From Halomarinibacterium sp041392205 (lineage in GTDB: Bacteria > Bacteroidota > Bacteroidia > Flavobacteriales > Flavobacteriaceae): a stretch of DNA of 64,000 nucleotides. The notes beneath the pieces were generated by a model. The model worked only from the letters and a program-made list of their open reading frames with translations, made no database searches and was not told the origin of the DNA. Of this stretch, positions 51,376-59,897 are shown piece by piece. Within the stretch, counting starts at the first letter, position 1; the number at the start of each line of letters is the position of its first letter. The position numbers and the translations under genes were made by a program. The stretch spans positions 389,228-453,227 of the forward strand of contig JAWKMO010000002.1 of the NCBI GenBank assembly GCA_041392205.1, written 5' to 3'.

Positions 51376-52623
51376 ATGGTTTCAAAAATTACTATGCTTC
51401 GCTGGATACTATTTATTTCTATTTATTTTTTAATTGATGTATATGCTTTTCAAGCCATTCGGACCCTTTCAAAAAATCCTTGGCTTCATTGGTTTTATTT
51501 TATTTTTTCCCTTTCCTTATTAGGACTCTTTATTTATCAACTTACTGGTGGCGTTCATGGAAGGCAAATGACACCTGCGCGCATGTATACTTTTGGAATT
51601 TTTCTTGCGATTTTTGTTCCAAAACTACTGCTTATTGTCTTTATGTTTGGGGAAGATATCCTTCGCTTTGGGGTAGGTCTTTTTTCAAAATTTGGAGGTA
51701 GTGACGATGGTTTTTATCTACCTTCTCGTAGAAAATTTATAAGCACCCTTGCTTTAAGTGTTGCTGCCATTCCCTTTGCCTCATTGCTTTACGGAATGTA
51801 TAAGGGCAAATATAATTATAAAGTGTTAAAGTACATGTTGGAGTTTGATGACCTTCCACTTGCTTTTGATGGATACACGATTACACAAATAAGTGACATA
51901 CACAGTGGAAGCTTTGATAATGAAAAGAAAGTAAGTTACGGAATAGACCTAATTAATAAACAACAAAGTGATATTATTCTTTTTACTGGCGATTTGGTAA
52001 ATAACAAAGCCGATGAGATGTTGCCATGGAAGGAACATTTTTCAAAACTTACTGCCACAGATGGAGTATATTCCGTATTGGGAAATCATGATTATGGCGA
52101 TTATATTTCTTGGCCTTCGGATAAAGCGAGATTAGATAATCTTGATAAACTGAAGGATATTCAGAAAGAAATGGGCTGGAAATTATTGCTTAATGAAAAC
52201 GTTTCGCTTACCAAGAATGGAGAAATTATTAAGCTTATTGGAGTTGAAAATTGGGGCGCTGGAGGATTTAAAAAAGCGGGAGATCTTGAAAAGGCATGTG
52301 CTGGAGTTTCAAAAAGTGATTTTAAAATTTTAATGAGCCATGACCCATCCCATTGGACAGAAAAAGTAAAACAAGACGATCGCCATTTTCAATTAACCCT
52401 ATCTGGACATACCCATGGCATGCAGTTCGGTATTGAAATTCCAGGTTGGTTTAAGTGGAGTCCTGTAAAATACCGTTATGAAAATTGGGCAGGAATTTAT
52501 GAAGCATTTGGGAGGTACATAAATGTAAATAGAGGCTTTGGTTTTTTAGGTTATCCTGGTCGTGTAGGAATATGGCCAGAAGTAACCGTCATTCAACTTA
52601 AAAAGAAGACAAATAGTGTCTAA
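51376..52623 (+). CDS. Membrane-anchored metallophosphoesterase
   Basis: About 415 aa. Three or four N-terminal transmembrane helices (ILFISIYFLIDVYAFQAI, FYFIFSLSLLGLFIYQL, FLAIFVPKLLLIVFMFG) precede a calcineurin-like phosphoesterase domain from about residue 150. Metal-site motifs are present: ISDIHSGSF, FTGDLVNN, VLGNHDYGDY, LMSHDPSHW and SGHTHGMQFG. Starts at 51337, 51376 or 51394 are possible; homologues begin near MLRWILF, so the shorter forms are more likely. Such proteins act on phospholipid or lipid A precursors in some bacteria, but the substrate here is unknown. Confidence 0.88.
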   Translation: MVSKITMLRWILFISIYFLIDVYAFQAIRTLSKNPWLHWFYFIFSLSLLGLFIYQLTGGVHGRQMTPARMYTFGIFLAIFVPKLLLIVFMFGEDILRFGVGLFSKFGGSDDGFYLPSRRKFISTLALSVAAIPFASLLYGMYKGKYNYKVLKYMLEFDDLPLAFDGYTITQISDIHSGSFDNEKKVSYGIDLINKQQSDIILFTGDLVNNKADEMLPWKEHFSKLTATDGVYSVLGNHDYGDYISWPSDKARLDNLDKLKDIQKEMGWKLLLNENVSLTKNGEIIKLIGVENWGAGGFKKAGDLEKACAGVSKSDFKILMSHDPSHWTEKVKQDDRHFQLTLSGHTHGMQFGIEIPGWFKWSPVKYRYENWAGIYEAFGRYINVNRGFGFLGYPGRVGIWPEVTVIQLKKKTNSV

Positions 52624-52677
52624 TTAAGCGGAAATGTTATATTTGTAGTTAGCATTTTAAAGAAATACTTCAAACGT

Positions 52678-52974
52678 ATGTCAAAATTTGGAGAATTAAT
52701 AGAAACTAATGTGCCTGTTCTGCTCGATTTTTATGCTGAATGGGATGATGCTTGCAAAGAAATGCATGCGGTATTACGCGATGTAGCTGCAGCTTTAGGA
52801 GATAAAGCGCGCGTGATAAAAATTGATATAGAAAAAAACCAAGAACTCTCCGATGCTCTTAGAGTAAAGGGGCTTCCCACGCTTATGATCTATAAAAATG
52901 GCGAAATGAAATGGCGCCAAAGTGGCGAGCAAGATGCCAATACGTTAATTGGTCTCGTAAAGGAGTTTGTTTAA
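52678..52974 (+). CDS. Thioredoxin-fold protein lacking the CxxC motif
   Basis: A 98-aa thioredoxin-like protein. The strand before the active site is VLLDFYAEWDDACKEMH, where the canonical WCGPC is replaced by WDDAC, leaving a single cysteine. The cis-proline loop KGLPTLMIYKNGE is normal. Without the first cysteine it cannot be an ordinary disulphide reductase; a monothiol, chaperone-like or scavenging role is possible. It starts 54 bases after the phosphoesterase gene on the same strand. Confidence 0.88.
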   Translation: MSKFGELIETNVPVLLDFYAEWDDACKEMHAVLRDVAAALGDKARVIKIDIEKNQELSDALRVKGLPTLMIYKNGEMKWRQSGEQDANTLIGLVKEFV

Positions 52975-52982
52975 TAAAAGTT

Positions 52983-53642
52983 TCAGACGATTTCATCATT
53001 TAACCCTTTGGATTTCCATCCTTTTTCTTGAATAAACCCCAATACCTTGGGTAGCGTGTAGGTAAGGTTTTTTTTAGCCTTTAGACTATCGTGAAAGACT
53101 ATAATACTTCCTGGCCGTATATTTTTTAATACATTTTGAAGGCATTTTTCTTCAGAAACCCTGTTATCCCAATCATAGCTTAAAACATCCCACATAATAA
53201 TGTTATATCCCTTTTGCCGAATCCTTTTTGCTTGTTTTTGGGTTAATTTTCCGTAGGGAGGGCGAAATAGTTTGGGTGGTTGGATTGATGGATTGTTAGA
53301 TTGTTGGATAAACTCTTCAAAAGCCAATACATTATCTAGGTATTTTCGGGTGGGGGTTTTGGTTCCTTTTAAGTGATTGAAGGTATGATTTCCTATATCA
53401 TGCCCTTCTCTTTTAACTCTAGAAAAAATATTGGGGTTTTTTTCAATATTTACACCGATACAAAAAAAAGTCGCTTTGGCATTATATTTCTTTAAGATAT
53501 CAAGAACCCAAGGTGTTACCTCTGGAATAGGACCATCATCAAAAGTGAGATAAATAGTATTTTTTACACGTGAAAACGCCCAAATTCGTTTAGGGTATAA
53601 CCAAGTAACAAATTTGGGCGTTTTTGGGAAGTAAAATGTCAC
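52983..53642 (-). CDS. Polysaccharide deacetylase (NodB domain)
   Basis: A 219-aa family-4 carbohydrate esterase. Motifs in order are TFDDGP, the metal-binding NHTFNH, RPPYGK, MWDVLSYDW and IIVFHDS, all with their key residues. There is no signal peptide. Between motifs 2 and 3, residues about 114-124 (QQSNNPSIQPP) come from a short tandem DNA repeat and look like an insertion in a surface loop. It begins two bases beyond the stop of the DUF2723 gene and is co-transcribed with it. Confidence 0.9.
   Translation of the reverse strand: MTFYFPKTPKFVTWLYPKRIWAFSRVKNTIYLTFDDGPIPEVTPWVLDILKKYNAKATFFCIGVNIEKNPNIFSRVKREGHDIGNHTFNHLKGTKTPTRKYLDNVLAFEEFIQQSNNPSIQPPKLFRPPYGKLTQKQAKRIRQKGYNIIMWDVLSYDWDNRVSEEKCLQNVLKNIRPGSIIVFHDSLKAKKNLTYTLPKVLGFIQEKGWKSKGLNDEIV
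53278..53311. repeat. ATTGTTGG-like tandem repeat inside the deacetylase gene
   Basis: About four degenerate units of 7-8 bases (TTGGATTG, ATGGATTG, TTAGATTG, TTGGAT). It keeps the reading frame and lies in a loop before motif 3. It resembles an interspersed low-complexity repeat. Confidence 0.55.
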
Positions 53643-53644
53643 GA

Positions 53645-56600
53645 TTATTCAATAACAGAATCCCCCATAAGAGAATCCAATAGTTTTTCGGTAAGGCGTT
53701 CCCTTTGCAAAAACTCGTCATCAATGTCCATATTTAGTCTAGTAAAAAGACCTTTAAAGGGTTGCAAATAATTTTTGAATACCTGCTTTTGTTGTTGGTA
53801 GTATTCATCTGTATCATACACATAAACAATTTCTACCAAGCTTTCATATTGATTTAATTTTGAATAGATTTCTTGAAGATTTTCGGCCTGTTCTTCCATA
53901 TCCATAGCTCCATAATACGCAATATAACCTTGGTATTGTGCCATGGTTTCTTCAAAAACCTTCCTTGCTTTTTCCGTTTTTTCAAGTTCATAATAGCTTA
54001 GTACATACGGTTCAAGCAGCGAATAATATTCAAAATATTTTACCGGCATTTTTTCCATGGCTAAGTCCAATATCTTTTCGGCTTTTTCTTTTTTACCCTC
54101 TTTTAGTAAGGCATCTGCTAAGCGGGCCAAATTACTTCGGTAGGTAATGCCATTTCTACGAGTTTCGGTGTCGTGATAGATATCTGGATTTCCACTATTT
54201 CCCCAATCCCAACTCATGACTATATCATACATTTTATCACTATCAATTCGACCCATGTCAAATGGATTTCTTCTGTCTACCGCTGTTTTAATTGGAACTA
54301 ATTTATAGACAACACCGTCTAACTGTAAATAATCCTTCATCCATAAATAGTCATCGTCTCCAAAGGCACCGCCACTAAAGTAAATAGGGCGTTCCCAATT
54401 ATTATTTGCAATAATATCAAGCATTAATAAGCGATTTTTATAAACATAATCACCTTTTAAAACAATATCAATATAAGGGACAATTTTATCGGCATCTTTT
54501 TGAGCTACTATACCGTTTTTAAGGACCGCTTCTTTGTCCACAGGAACTCGAATTACTTTTGAAGGGAACGAACTTATAAATTGTCCGCTGTTTAGCTCTA
54601 CTTTGGTTAGTGGGTTTTCACTAGCTACCCAATTCATCCAGGTTTTAATATCTACTGTATCTTCTTTAGTTTCCTGATATGCAATTACATCTCTAACCCC
54701 ATAACGATATTGCTCATGTGTAAGTTGTGAAGGGATGGGGTCACTGGTAAATGCTTTTTTCTTCATGTCGTCAATATACCAATCGGTTTGAAACAAACTC
54801 GTATTTACAATACGTACATCTTGACGATATTTTTCAATATTTTGCTGGTACCACAAGGCAAATGTATCGTTATCACCAATGGTAAAAAGAATGGCATTTT
54901 CATCACAAGAATCGAGATACATTCGCCCCATAGAATTTGCTGTGTATCGCCCAGAGCGATCATGATCATCCCAATTTTGTGTAGCTAAAAGAATAGGCGC
55001 TGCTAGGGTTGTTGCTATAAGCACAATAGGAAGGGCTATTTTTGGTTTCACATAGTCTTTTACAACTTCGTATAATGCATAAACGCCAAAGCCAATCCAC
55101 ATGGCAAACACATAAAAAGACCCTACTATGGCATAATCCCTTTCCCTAGGTTCAAAAGGGCGTTCGTTGAGGTAGACTTTAAGAGCCAACCCAGTAAAAA
55201 GGAATAACACCATTAATACCCAAAAGCTTTTTTTGTCATTTTTAGCGTGAAATACCAGTCCTAAAATTCCTAAAATTAAGGGTAAAAAGTAATAGGTGTT
55301 TCTGCCTTTGTTTTCTTTTAAATCTGAAGGAAGATTTTCTTGTGACCCTAGTTGCCATTCGTCTATAAAAGGAATGCCGCTTATCCAATTTCCATTCAAG
55401 TTTCCACCCTGCCATTGCACATCGTTTTGCCTTCCCGTAAAATTCCACATAAAATAACGCCAGTACATTTTTCCAAATTGAAAAACGAACATAAACTTTA
55501 TATTATCAATAAAGGATGGTTTTTTAATATCGAGAAATGGGCCAAACTGATTTAAGAAATCATGGTAATCGTCCCCATCTACCAATCCCTTTTGATAAGC
55601 CTCTTTAAATTTAGAAACCTCCTCAACAAGTCGTTCCTCATTTCGGTATTGGCGTTTAATTCCAAATTCTAGTCCGTTGGTATAATTAAGATAATTGTTT
55701 GCGTGTTCCATGCTCCACATACGGGGCAAAAAATCCTTTTGGTTGTCATCGGTATTTTGTGCCGCATTTTTCCATTCATTGACAATAATGTATTTTCCTG
55801 CCACTTCATCTTTTTCGTATTTAGGTTTATCGTCTTTGTAAGGATTTTCAGCATCTAGGCCTACATAAGCTTCGGTAAATTGAGGGCCGTAAAAGAGATG
55901 TGTTTCGGGATACTGTTCTCGGTTGTAATAGGCCAAAAGCTCTCTGGCATTATTAGGGTTGTTTTCATTAATGACCGTTCCTGCATTGGCGCGAATGGGT
56001 AACATAAGCCAGCTAGAAAAGCCTATAAAAATAAAAAGGATACATAGTAGGATCGTGTTAAGGTTAGTGTGGCCTCTCTTTTTAGTATATTTTAATCCGA
56101 AGTAAAATAGGGTGATAAAAAGCAGTCCTGCGATAAGGGTTCCTGAGTTAAAAGGAAGCCTAATAGTGTTTACAAAAAACAATTCCGAAGCACTAAAGAA
56201 CTTCATAGTCATAGGGAGTAGTAACTTGAAAATAAATAGCAAAATAGCTACTACCACAATATTGGCAATTATGAATTTTTTGACGGTAACGGTAGGGTAT
56301 TTTTTAAAAAAGTAAAGAAAGCCAATGGCCGGGATGGTCAACAGTGCCATAAAATGCACCCCAAAGGAAAGCCCGATGATAAAGGCAATTAAAATGAGCC
56401 AGCGATCCCCACGAGGAGTAAACATTTCTCGCTCCCAACGCAATCCGCAATAAAACATAATGGCAAGCATACATGCGGCAGCGGCATATACTTCGGCCTC
56501 TACAGCCGAATACCAAAAACTATCGGTAAATGTAAAAGCCAAGGATCCTACCGCCGCACTCCCTAAAATAGCTATGGAATTGTTTTTGGAAAGTTCGGTT

Positions 56601-56929
56601 TTTTTGGATACTACATTGGTTAATAATAGGGTTAATGACCAAAACATAAAAAGGATGGTAAAAGCACTGGCAAAAACAGACATTAAGTTAATGGTTAACG
56701 CAATGCTGGATGCATCCATAGCAAAAATGGAGAAAAAAGCCCCTAATAATTGATATAAAGGTGCTCCGGGAGGATGTCCTACTTCCAAATTACTGGAAGT
56801 GGTAATATACTCACCGGCATCCCAAAAACTTACGGTAGGTTCAACGGTAAGCCAATAGGTTACTAAAGCCACCAAAAAAACAAACCATCCAAGTACTTTA
56901 TTCCACTTACTGAAGTTAAAATTGACCAT
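53645..56929 (-). CDS. DUF2723 multi-pass membrane protein
   Basis: A 1094-aa protein with an N-terminal GT-C-like membrane part of about 12 helices, starting with TVSFWDAGEYITTSSNLEVGHPPGAP (DUF2723, about residues 30-55). The acidic WDAGEYI is where GT-C mannosyltransferases have their catalytic aspartate. Then come a soluble domain with FTIGDNDTFALWYQQ and TPR-like helices near the C-terminus. The family is thought to be related to protein O-mannosyltransferases, which would fit O-glycosylation in Bacteroidota, but no activity is proven. It is upstream of the deacetylase. Confidence 0.9.
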   Translation of the reverse strand: MVNFNFSKWNKVLGWFVFLVALVTYWLTVEPTVSFWDAGEYITTSSNLEVGHPPGAPLYQLLGAFFSIFAMDASSIALTINLMSVFASAFTILFMFWSLTLLLTNVVSKKTELSKNNSIAILGSAAVGSLAFTFTDSFWYSAVEAEVYAAAACMLAIMFYCGLRWEREMFTPRGDRWLILIAFIIGLSFGVHFMALLTIPAIGFLYFFKKYPTVTVKKFIIANIVVVAILLFIFKLLLPMTMKFFSASELFFVNTIRLPFNSGTLIAGLLFITLFYFGLKYTKKRGHTNLNTILLCILFIFIGFSSWLMLPIRANAGTVINENNPNNARELLAYYNREQYPETHLFYGPQFTEAYVGLDAENPYKDDKPKYEKDEVAGKYIIVNEWKNAAQNTDDNQKDFLPRMWSMEHANNYLNYTNGLEFGIKRQYRNEERLVEEVSKFKEAYQKGLVDGDDYHDFLNQFGPFLDIKKPSFIDNIKFMFVFQFGKMYWRYFMWNFTGRQNDVQWQGGNLNGNWISGIPFIDEWQLGSQENLPSDLKENKGRNTYYFLPLILGILGLVFHAKNDKKSFWVLMVLFLFTGLALKVYLNERPFEPRERDYAIVGSFYVFAMWIGFGVYALYEVVKDYVKPKIALPIVLIATTLAAPILLATQNWDDHDRSGRYTANSMGRMYLDSCDENAILFTIGDNDTFALWYQQNIEKYRQDVRIVNTSLFQTDWYIDDMKKKAFTSDPIPSQLTHEQYRYGVRDVIAYQETKEDTVDIKTWMNWVASENPLTKVELNSGQFISSFPSKVIRVPVDKEAVLKNGIVAQKDADKIVPYIDIVLKGDYVYKNRLLMLDIIANNNWERPIYFSGGAFGDDDYLWMKDYLQLDGVVYKLVPIKTAVDRRNPFDMGRIDSDKMYDIVMSWDWGNSGNPDIYHDTETRRNGITYRSNLARLADALLKEGKKEKAEKILDLAMEKMPVKYFEYYSLLEPYVLSYYELEKTEKARKVFEETMAQYQGYIAYYGAMDMEEQAENLQEIYSKLNQYESLVEIVYVYDTDEYYQQQKQVFKNYLQPFKGLFTRLNMDIDDEFLQRERLTEKLLDSLMGDSVIE

Positions 56930-57058
56930 TGTATTAGTATCCTTTTTAATTGAGGCGAATTTACTAATAATATATTTAGGTGTATGATAAAAAAATGCTA
57001 ACGAAAGTTTGCGAGGATTATTTTTAAAAAAATGTACGCTTTTTTTTAATTAAATTGT

Positions 57059-57088
57059 TTGTGCAACCCAAAGATTATATTAAATTTG
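57059..57088 (+). promoter_or_regulatory. Promoter of tRNA-Gln
   Basis: TTG (57059-57061), exactly 19 bases, then TAAATTTG (57081-57088): a perfect TTG-N19-TAnnTTTG match, with the tRNA beginning 18 bases after the -7 box. Confidence 0.88.
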
Positions 57089-57105
57089 CGCCCACATTGT
57101 GGAAT

Positions 57106-57178
57106 TGGCCCATGGTGTAACTGGCAACACGTCTGGTTTTGGTCCAGAAGAGTCTAGGTTCGAGCCCTAGTGGGCCAA
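57106..57178 (+). tRNA. tRNA-Gln (anticodon TTG)
   Basis: A 73-base tRNA. The acceptor arms TGGCCCA and TGGGCCA pair with the U1-A72 pair typical of glutamine tRNA. The anticodon stem TCTGG/CCAGA encloses TTTTGGT with anticodon TTG. The T arm is CTAGGTTCGAGCCCTAG. Its last 16 bases plus the first downstream bases are duplicated 115 bases further on. Confidence 0.97.
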
Positions 57179-57183
57179 CAAAA
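57163..57183. repeat. 21-bp direct repeat, copy in tRNA-Gln 3' end
   Basis: AGCCCTAGTGGGCCAACAAAA at the end of the tRNA gene, spanning part of the T arm, the acceptor 3' strand and a few downstream bases, recurs exactly at 57278-57298. (The shared run is 21 bases.). Confidence 0.85.
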
Positions 57184-57191
57184 GTTTAAAG

Positions 57192-57220
57192 AGTCCTAAG
57201 TTTTCACTTGGGACTTTTTA
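57192..57220 (+). terminator. Terminator of tRNA-Gln
   Basis: AGTCCTAAGT pairs with ACTTGGGACT (one G-T pair) around TTTC, followed by TTTTTA, 14 bases after the tRNA. Confidence 0.85.
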
Positions 57221-57257
57221 GTTTTAGTCTAATTCAAAAGTTAGGGCGAGAAGTTTA

Positions 57258-57277
57258 TCCTGAGCTTAGTCGAAGGA
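57258..57277. repeat. Repeat-like segment upstream of the tRNA copy
   Basis: TCCTGAGCTTAGTCGAAGGA, an imperfect palindrome of the kind that occurs as interspersed repeats near genes in flavobacteria. It abuts the second copy of the tRNA 3' end. Confidence 0.4.
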
Positions 57278-57298
57278 AGCCCTAGTGGGCCAACAAAA
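57278..57298. repeat. 21-bp direct repeat, second copy of tRNA-Gln 3' end
   Basis: An exact second copy of the tRNA 3' end plus five downstream bases. It has no tRNA body in front of it. Confidence 0.85.
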
Positions 57299-57299
57299 A

Positions 57300-57325
57300 A
57301 TCCCAACGTAATTACGTTGGGATTT
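57300..57325 (-). terminator. Terminator of the secreted hypothetical gene
   Basis: A perfect 22-base palindrome (TCCCAACGTAA/TTACGTTGGGA) with A and T runs at its sides, 27 bases beyond the stop of the minus-strand gene at 57352. Confidence 0.85.
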
Positions 57326-57351
57326 TTCTATTTAGAAGCTAAGGTTTGGTA

Positions 57352-57816
57352 TTACCTTTTGGTCATTTTAACCATCTCAACCTTAACTGGACAGCCTTCA
57401 GGGACATCACATACTTTTTGTATAAAGTCATACTGCAAAACTTCTCCAGCTACTAAAATATTAAAACCTGAAGCGGTAGGCTGGACTTTTACACTATTGT
57501 CGCTTGAGGAAGGATAAGTAAGAGTAAACGCATTGTCATAAAAAGGGTCACCATCACTATCTACATTAATGGTAGTTACAACGTTTGCTAAGTCTTTAAC
57601 ACGGGTAGTTTCTTTTTGGGTAAGATTATCCATAGTAACATAACTGGTAGATTTTGTGTCAACTTTAACTATGTAATCGACTACCCCTTTTTCACTTTTA
57701 ACAGAAAATTTATTAACCTTACTTTCATTGACTACTTGTTTATTGTCTACTTGAGCGTTTAATGCTACGGCGAAGGCTATTAAAATTGCGGTAATACTAT
57801 TTTTAAATGGTTTCAT
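57352..57816 (-). CDS. Secreted hypothetical protein
   Basis: A 154-aa protein with a signal peptide (ITAILIAFAVALNAQ). The mature part is threonine- and valine-rich and beta-like, with two cysteines close together near the end (VCDVPEGCPVKVEM), perhaps a disulphide. It has no recognisable family. It is last in a row of four minus-strand genes with envelope-stress character. A periplasmic location is predicted from the signal. Confidence 0.7.
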   Translation of the reverse strand: MKPFKNSITAILIAFAVALNAQVDNKQVVNESKVNKFSVKSEKGVVDYIVKVDTKSTSYVTMDNLTQKETTRVKDLANVVTTINVDSDGDPFYDNAFTLTYPSSSDNSVKVQPTASGFNILVAGEVLQYDFIQKVCDVPEGCPVKVEMVKMTKR

Positions 57817-57824
57817 ATTGTATT

Positions 57825-58043
57825 TTATTTAGTTAAACGTTTAAGGATATATACTATCCCAATTTTTGAAATACTTTTTACCATACTGGAAGAGAAAAGT
57901 CCCTGTGAGGAGAATATTCCTCGAGTCCAATTTTTTTCAAAAAGCAAATAATTTTGTTTAATCTGCTCTCGGGTAATCTGGCGTTGCAAATCCCTTTTTT
58001 TTAGCTCTAGTTCAATATCTGCTAAAGAATTAAATGATTTCAT
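57825..58043 (-). CDS. Small DUF6327-like protein
   Basis: A 72-aa protein (MKSFNSLADIELELKKRDLQ) with a helical, charged N-terminal half and a more hydrophobic end (MVKSISKIGIVYILKRL). The start of the sequence and its place beside a holin-like and a YtxH gene match the DUF6327 type seen in flavobacteria. The function is unknown. It is one base away from its upstream neighbour, so the two are one transcript. Confidence 0.7.
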   Translation of the reverse strand: MKSFNSLADIELELKKRDLQRQITREQIKQNYLLFEKNWTRGIFSSQGLFSSSMVKSISKIGIVYILKRLTK

Positions 58044-58044
58044 A

Positions 58045-58377
58045 CTAAAAGTATTTAGCGGCCATTTTGGTAATTACATATTTTTCAATCTTCTTCCTTG
58101 TGAAGTAAAAAATAGCGGTAATGAGAAGATAAAAAACACCCACCGAAAGAAAACCTAAAAAGCGACTATCCAATAAGTTGCCAAGCCAAAATGCTACTGC
58201 AAAGGATAGAAAAGTCATCGATAGAAGGGCAAACAAGCCAAGTATGGAAGACTTTACAACATGGCTAGATATGGATGTAACTTGATAAAACAACTTAAGC
58301 TTAATATATTCTATCTCTTCGCTTACATATTGTTGCGAAAGTTTTGCTGTCTCTTTTATGTTTTCTTGGGGGGTCAT
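58045..58377 (-). CDS. Phage-holin-family-like membrane protein
   Basis: A 110-aa protein with two hydrophobic helices in the middle (SILGLFALLSMTFLSFAVAFWLG and FLGFLSVGVFYLLITAIFYF) flanked by basic and amphipathic helices. This is the layout of the putative Holin-X/phage holin superfamily III group, whose chromosomal members are not phage genes. It lies with DUF6327-like and YtxH genes. Confidence 0.75.
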   Translation of the reverse strand: MTPQENIKETAKLSQQYVSEEIEYIKLKLFYQVTSISSHVVKSSILGLFALLSMTFLSFAVAFWLGNLLDSRFLGFLSVGVFYLLITAIFYFTRKKIEKYVITKMAAKYF

Positions 58378-58414
58378 GTGGTAAAATTTAGTTTGTGAAA
58401 TGAGAAATTAGTGC

Positions 58415-58744
58415 TTAGTTCATTTTAACCTTCTCATTGTTTTTTTTTAGCGTTTCCAGCTTTTTTTCAAGAGTTGCGATAACATCCTCTGCTTTACCAC
58501 TCATATCATCTACCATTTTATCAAGTTCATTAGAGAACTCGTCCTTTTTACTGGTAAACGTTTTTGAAATTTGCTCAGAAATTTCATTGGTTTTTGCAAC
58601 AATAGCATCTTTAGAGTCTGTTGCTGTTTTTTTAATTTTTTTTCTAGTTTTGGAGCCTTTATCAGGCGCAAATAAAATTCCTAAAGTGGCTCCTACTGCT
58701 AATCCGCTTACTATTCCTGTAATAACATTTCCTGTTTTTGACAT
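58415..58744 (-). CDS. YtxH domain-containing protein
   Basis: A 109-aa protein. An N-terminal glycine-rich membrane helix (VITGIVSGLAVGATLGILFAPDKGSKTR) is followed by a long amphipathic helix rich in lysine and glutamate. The GILFAPDKG motif is the hallmark of YtxH. Homologues are linked to general stress in Bacillus. It heads the small operon that continues with the holin-like, DUF6327-like and secreted genes. Confidence 0.88.
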   Translation of the reverse strand: MSKTGNVITGIVSGLAVGATLGILFAPDKGSKTRKKIKKTATDSKDAIVAKTNEISEQISKTFTSKKDEFSNELDKMVDDMSGKAEDVIATLEKKLETLKKNNEKVKMN

Positions 58745-58933
58745 GATCTATATGTTTTAAATTAATAAAAATAAGATGACTGTATTATCATCTAATAATT
58801 TAAAATTACACATAAGCTATCTTGGATAGGGTTATTTAACTATGTTTAACCTGTTTTGGGTAAGGGTTAACTTAAATACTGTTAAAACAAGGGGGAAGAT
58901 GTTATTTTTTTTAACAGAAGATTTTTCTTTTCA

Positions 58934-59752
58934 CTAGATTTTAAAAGTCATCACCGGCATATTAGCATGATTTACTAAATCTTCACTTACGCTGCCATTA
59001 AAAAAATGTGAGATGCCTTTTCTTCCGTGCGTACTCATTCCAATAAGCTGCGCATTAATGTCTCTTGCAAAACCTAAAATCCCTTTTTCAACGGAAAAAT
59101 CGTTGTAAATATTTAGGGTATAATTGGGGTATTTTAATCCTTTTATAAAGGATGCCATCATTTTTTTAGCATCCAATGAAGTTGTAAATCCGCTTGGGGT
59201 ATTTACGTAAAGTAAATGAAGGGTAGCTCCAAAATTTTCTGCAAATTTTTGAGCTACTTCAAAGGGTTTTTTGCATTCTTCTGAAAAATCTGTAGCGAAA
59301 ACAAAATCTTTAACTTGAAATTTACTGTGTTCATTTTTAATAACTAATACAGGAATTTTAGAAGTCCTCACCACTTTTTCAGTATTACTACCTATAAACA
59401 TTTCTTTAAAACCACTAGCGCCGTGGGAACCCATAACAATTAAGTCAATTTTATTTGAGGTTACCGTTTCTAAAATATCATTGTAAATTTCACCGTGACC
59501 AATGGTTTCTTTAATTTTCACACCTTTTAGGTACGGTTTTTTTAATAATTCAGAAAATTGTTTTTCGGCCAGTTTAATAAAAAAAAGGGCTTCAGGAAGT
59601 GCGCCTTTATTTGTGTTGGCAAGGTGTAATGGCATTTCCATAGAGTGCAAAAGAAAAATTTCACTTTTGTTTTTCTTAGCCATTTGTACAGCAACTTTTA
59701 AGGCTTTCTCGGCTTGTAATGAAAAATCTGTGGGGAGTAATATTCGTTTCAT
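58934..59752 (-). CDS. Tandem universal stress protein
   Basis: A 272-aa protein made of two UspA domains. The first begins RILLPTDFSLQAEKAL and has the ATP-binding motif GSHGASGFKEMFIGSNTEKV; the second begins FVFATDFSEECKKPF and has STHGRKGISHFFNGSVSE. Two-domain UspA proteins are the usual type in flavobacteria. It is transcribed away from rimP and is monocistronic. Confidence 0.92.
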   Translation of the reverse strand: MKRILLPTDFSLQAEKALKVAVQMAKKNKSEIFLLHSMEMPLHLANTNKGALPEALFFIKLAEKQFSELLKKPYLKGVKIKETIGHGEIYNDILETVTSNKIDLIVMGSHGASGFKEMFIGSNTEKVVRTSKIPVLVIKNEHSKFQVKDFVFATDFSEECKKPFEVAQKFAENFGATLHLLYVNTPSGFTTSLDAKKMMASFIKGLKYPNYTLNIYNDFSVEKGILGFARDINAQLIGMSTHGRKGISHFFNGSVSEDLVNHANMPVMTFKI

Positions 59753-59838
59753 AAAACTTGAAATAGAGTGTTTTTCGTTCTATTAAGGTACAAATTTTTA
59801 AAGTAATAGCAATATTTTTATTATCTGAAAAAATGTGG

Positions 59839-59846
59839 TATATTTG
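59839..59846 (+). promoter_or_regulatory. -7 box of the rimP-nusA-infB operon
   Basis: TATATTTG, a perfect TAnnTTTG match, 63 bases upstream of the rimP ATG. No clear TTG is found at the -33 position. Confidence 0.6.
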
Positions 59847-59871
59847 CACCGAAATTAACAAGATGCTAGCT

Positions 59872-59897
59872 GAGGGGACGTAAAGTCCCCTCTTTTT
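59872..59897 (+). terminator. Terminator-like hairpin in the rimP-nusA-infB leader
   Basis: GAGGGGAC pairs perfectly with GTCCCCTC around GTAAA and is followed by TTTTT. It lies between the promoter and the rimP start and is not downstream of any plus-strand gene, so it probably attenuates the operon. Confidence 0.75.

Noticed and set aside
57163..57298. An integrated element bounded by attachment sites at tRNA-Gln
   Set aside because: Only 94 bases separate the copies and no integrase or cargo gene is present; at most it is a scar.
58045..58377. Prophage remnant suggested by the holin-like gene
   Set aside because: No other phage gene is nearby, and this holin type with YtxH is a normal chromosomal set in flavobacteria.
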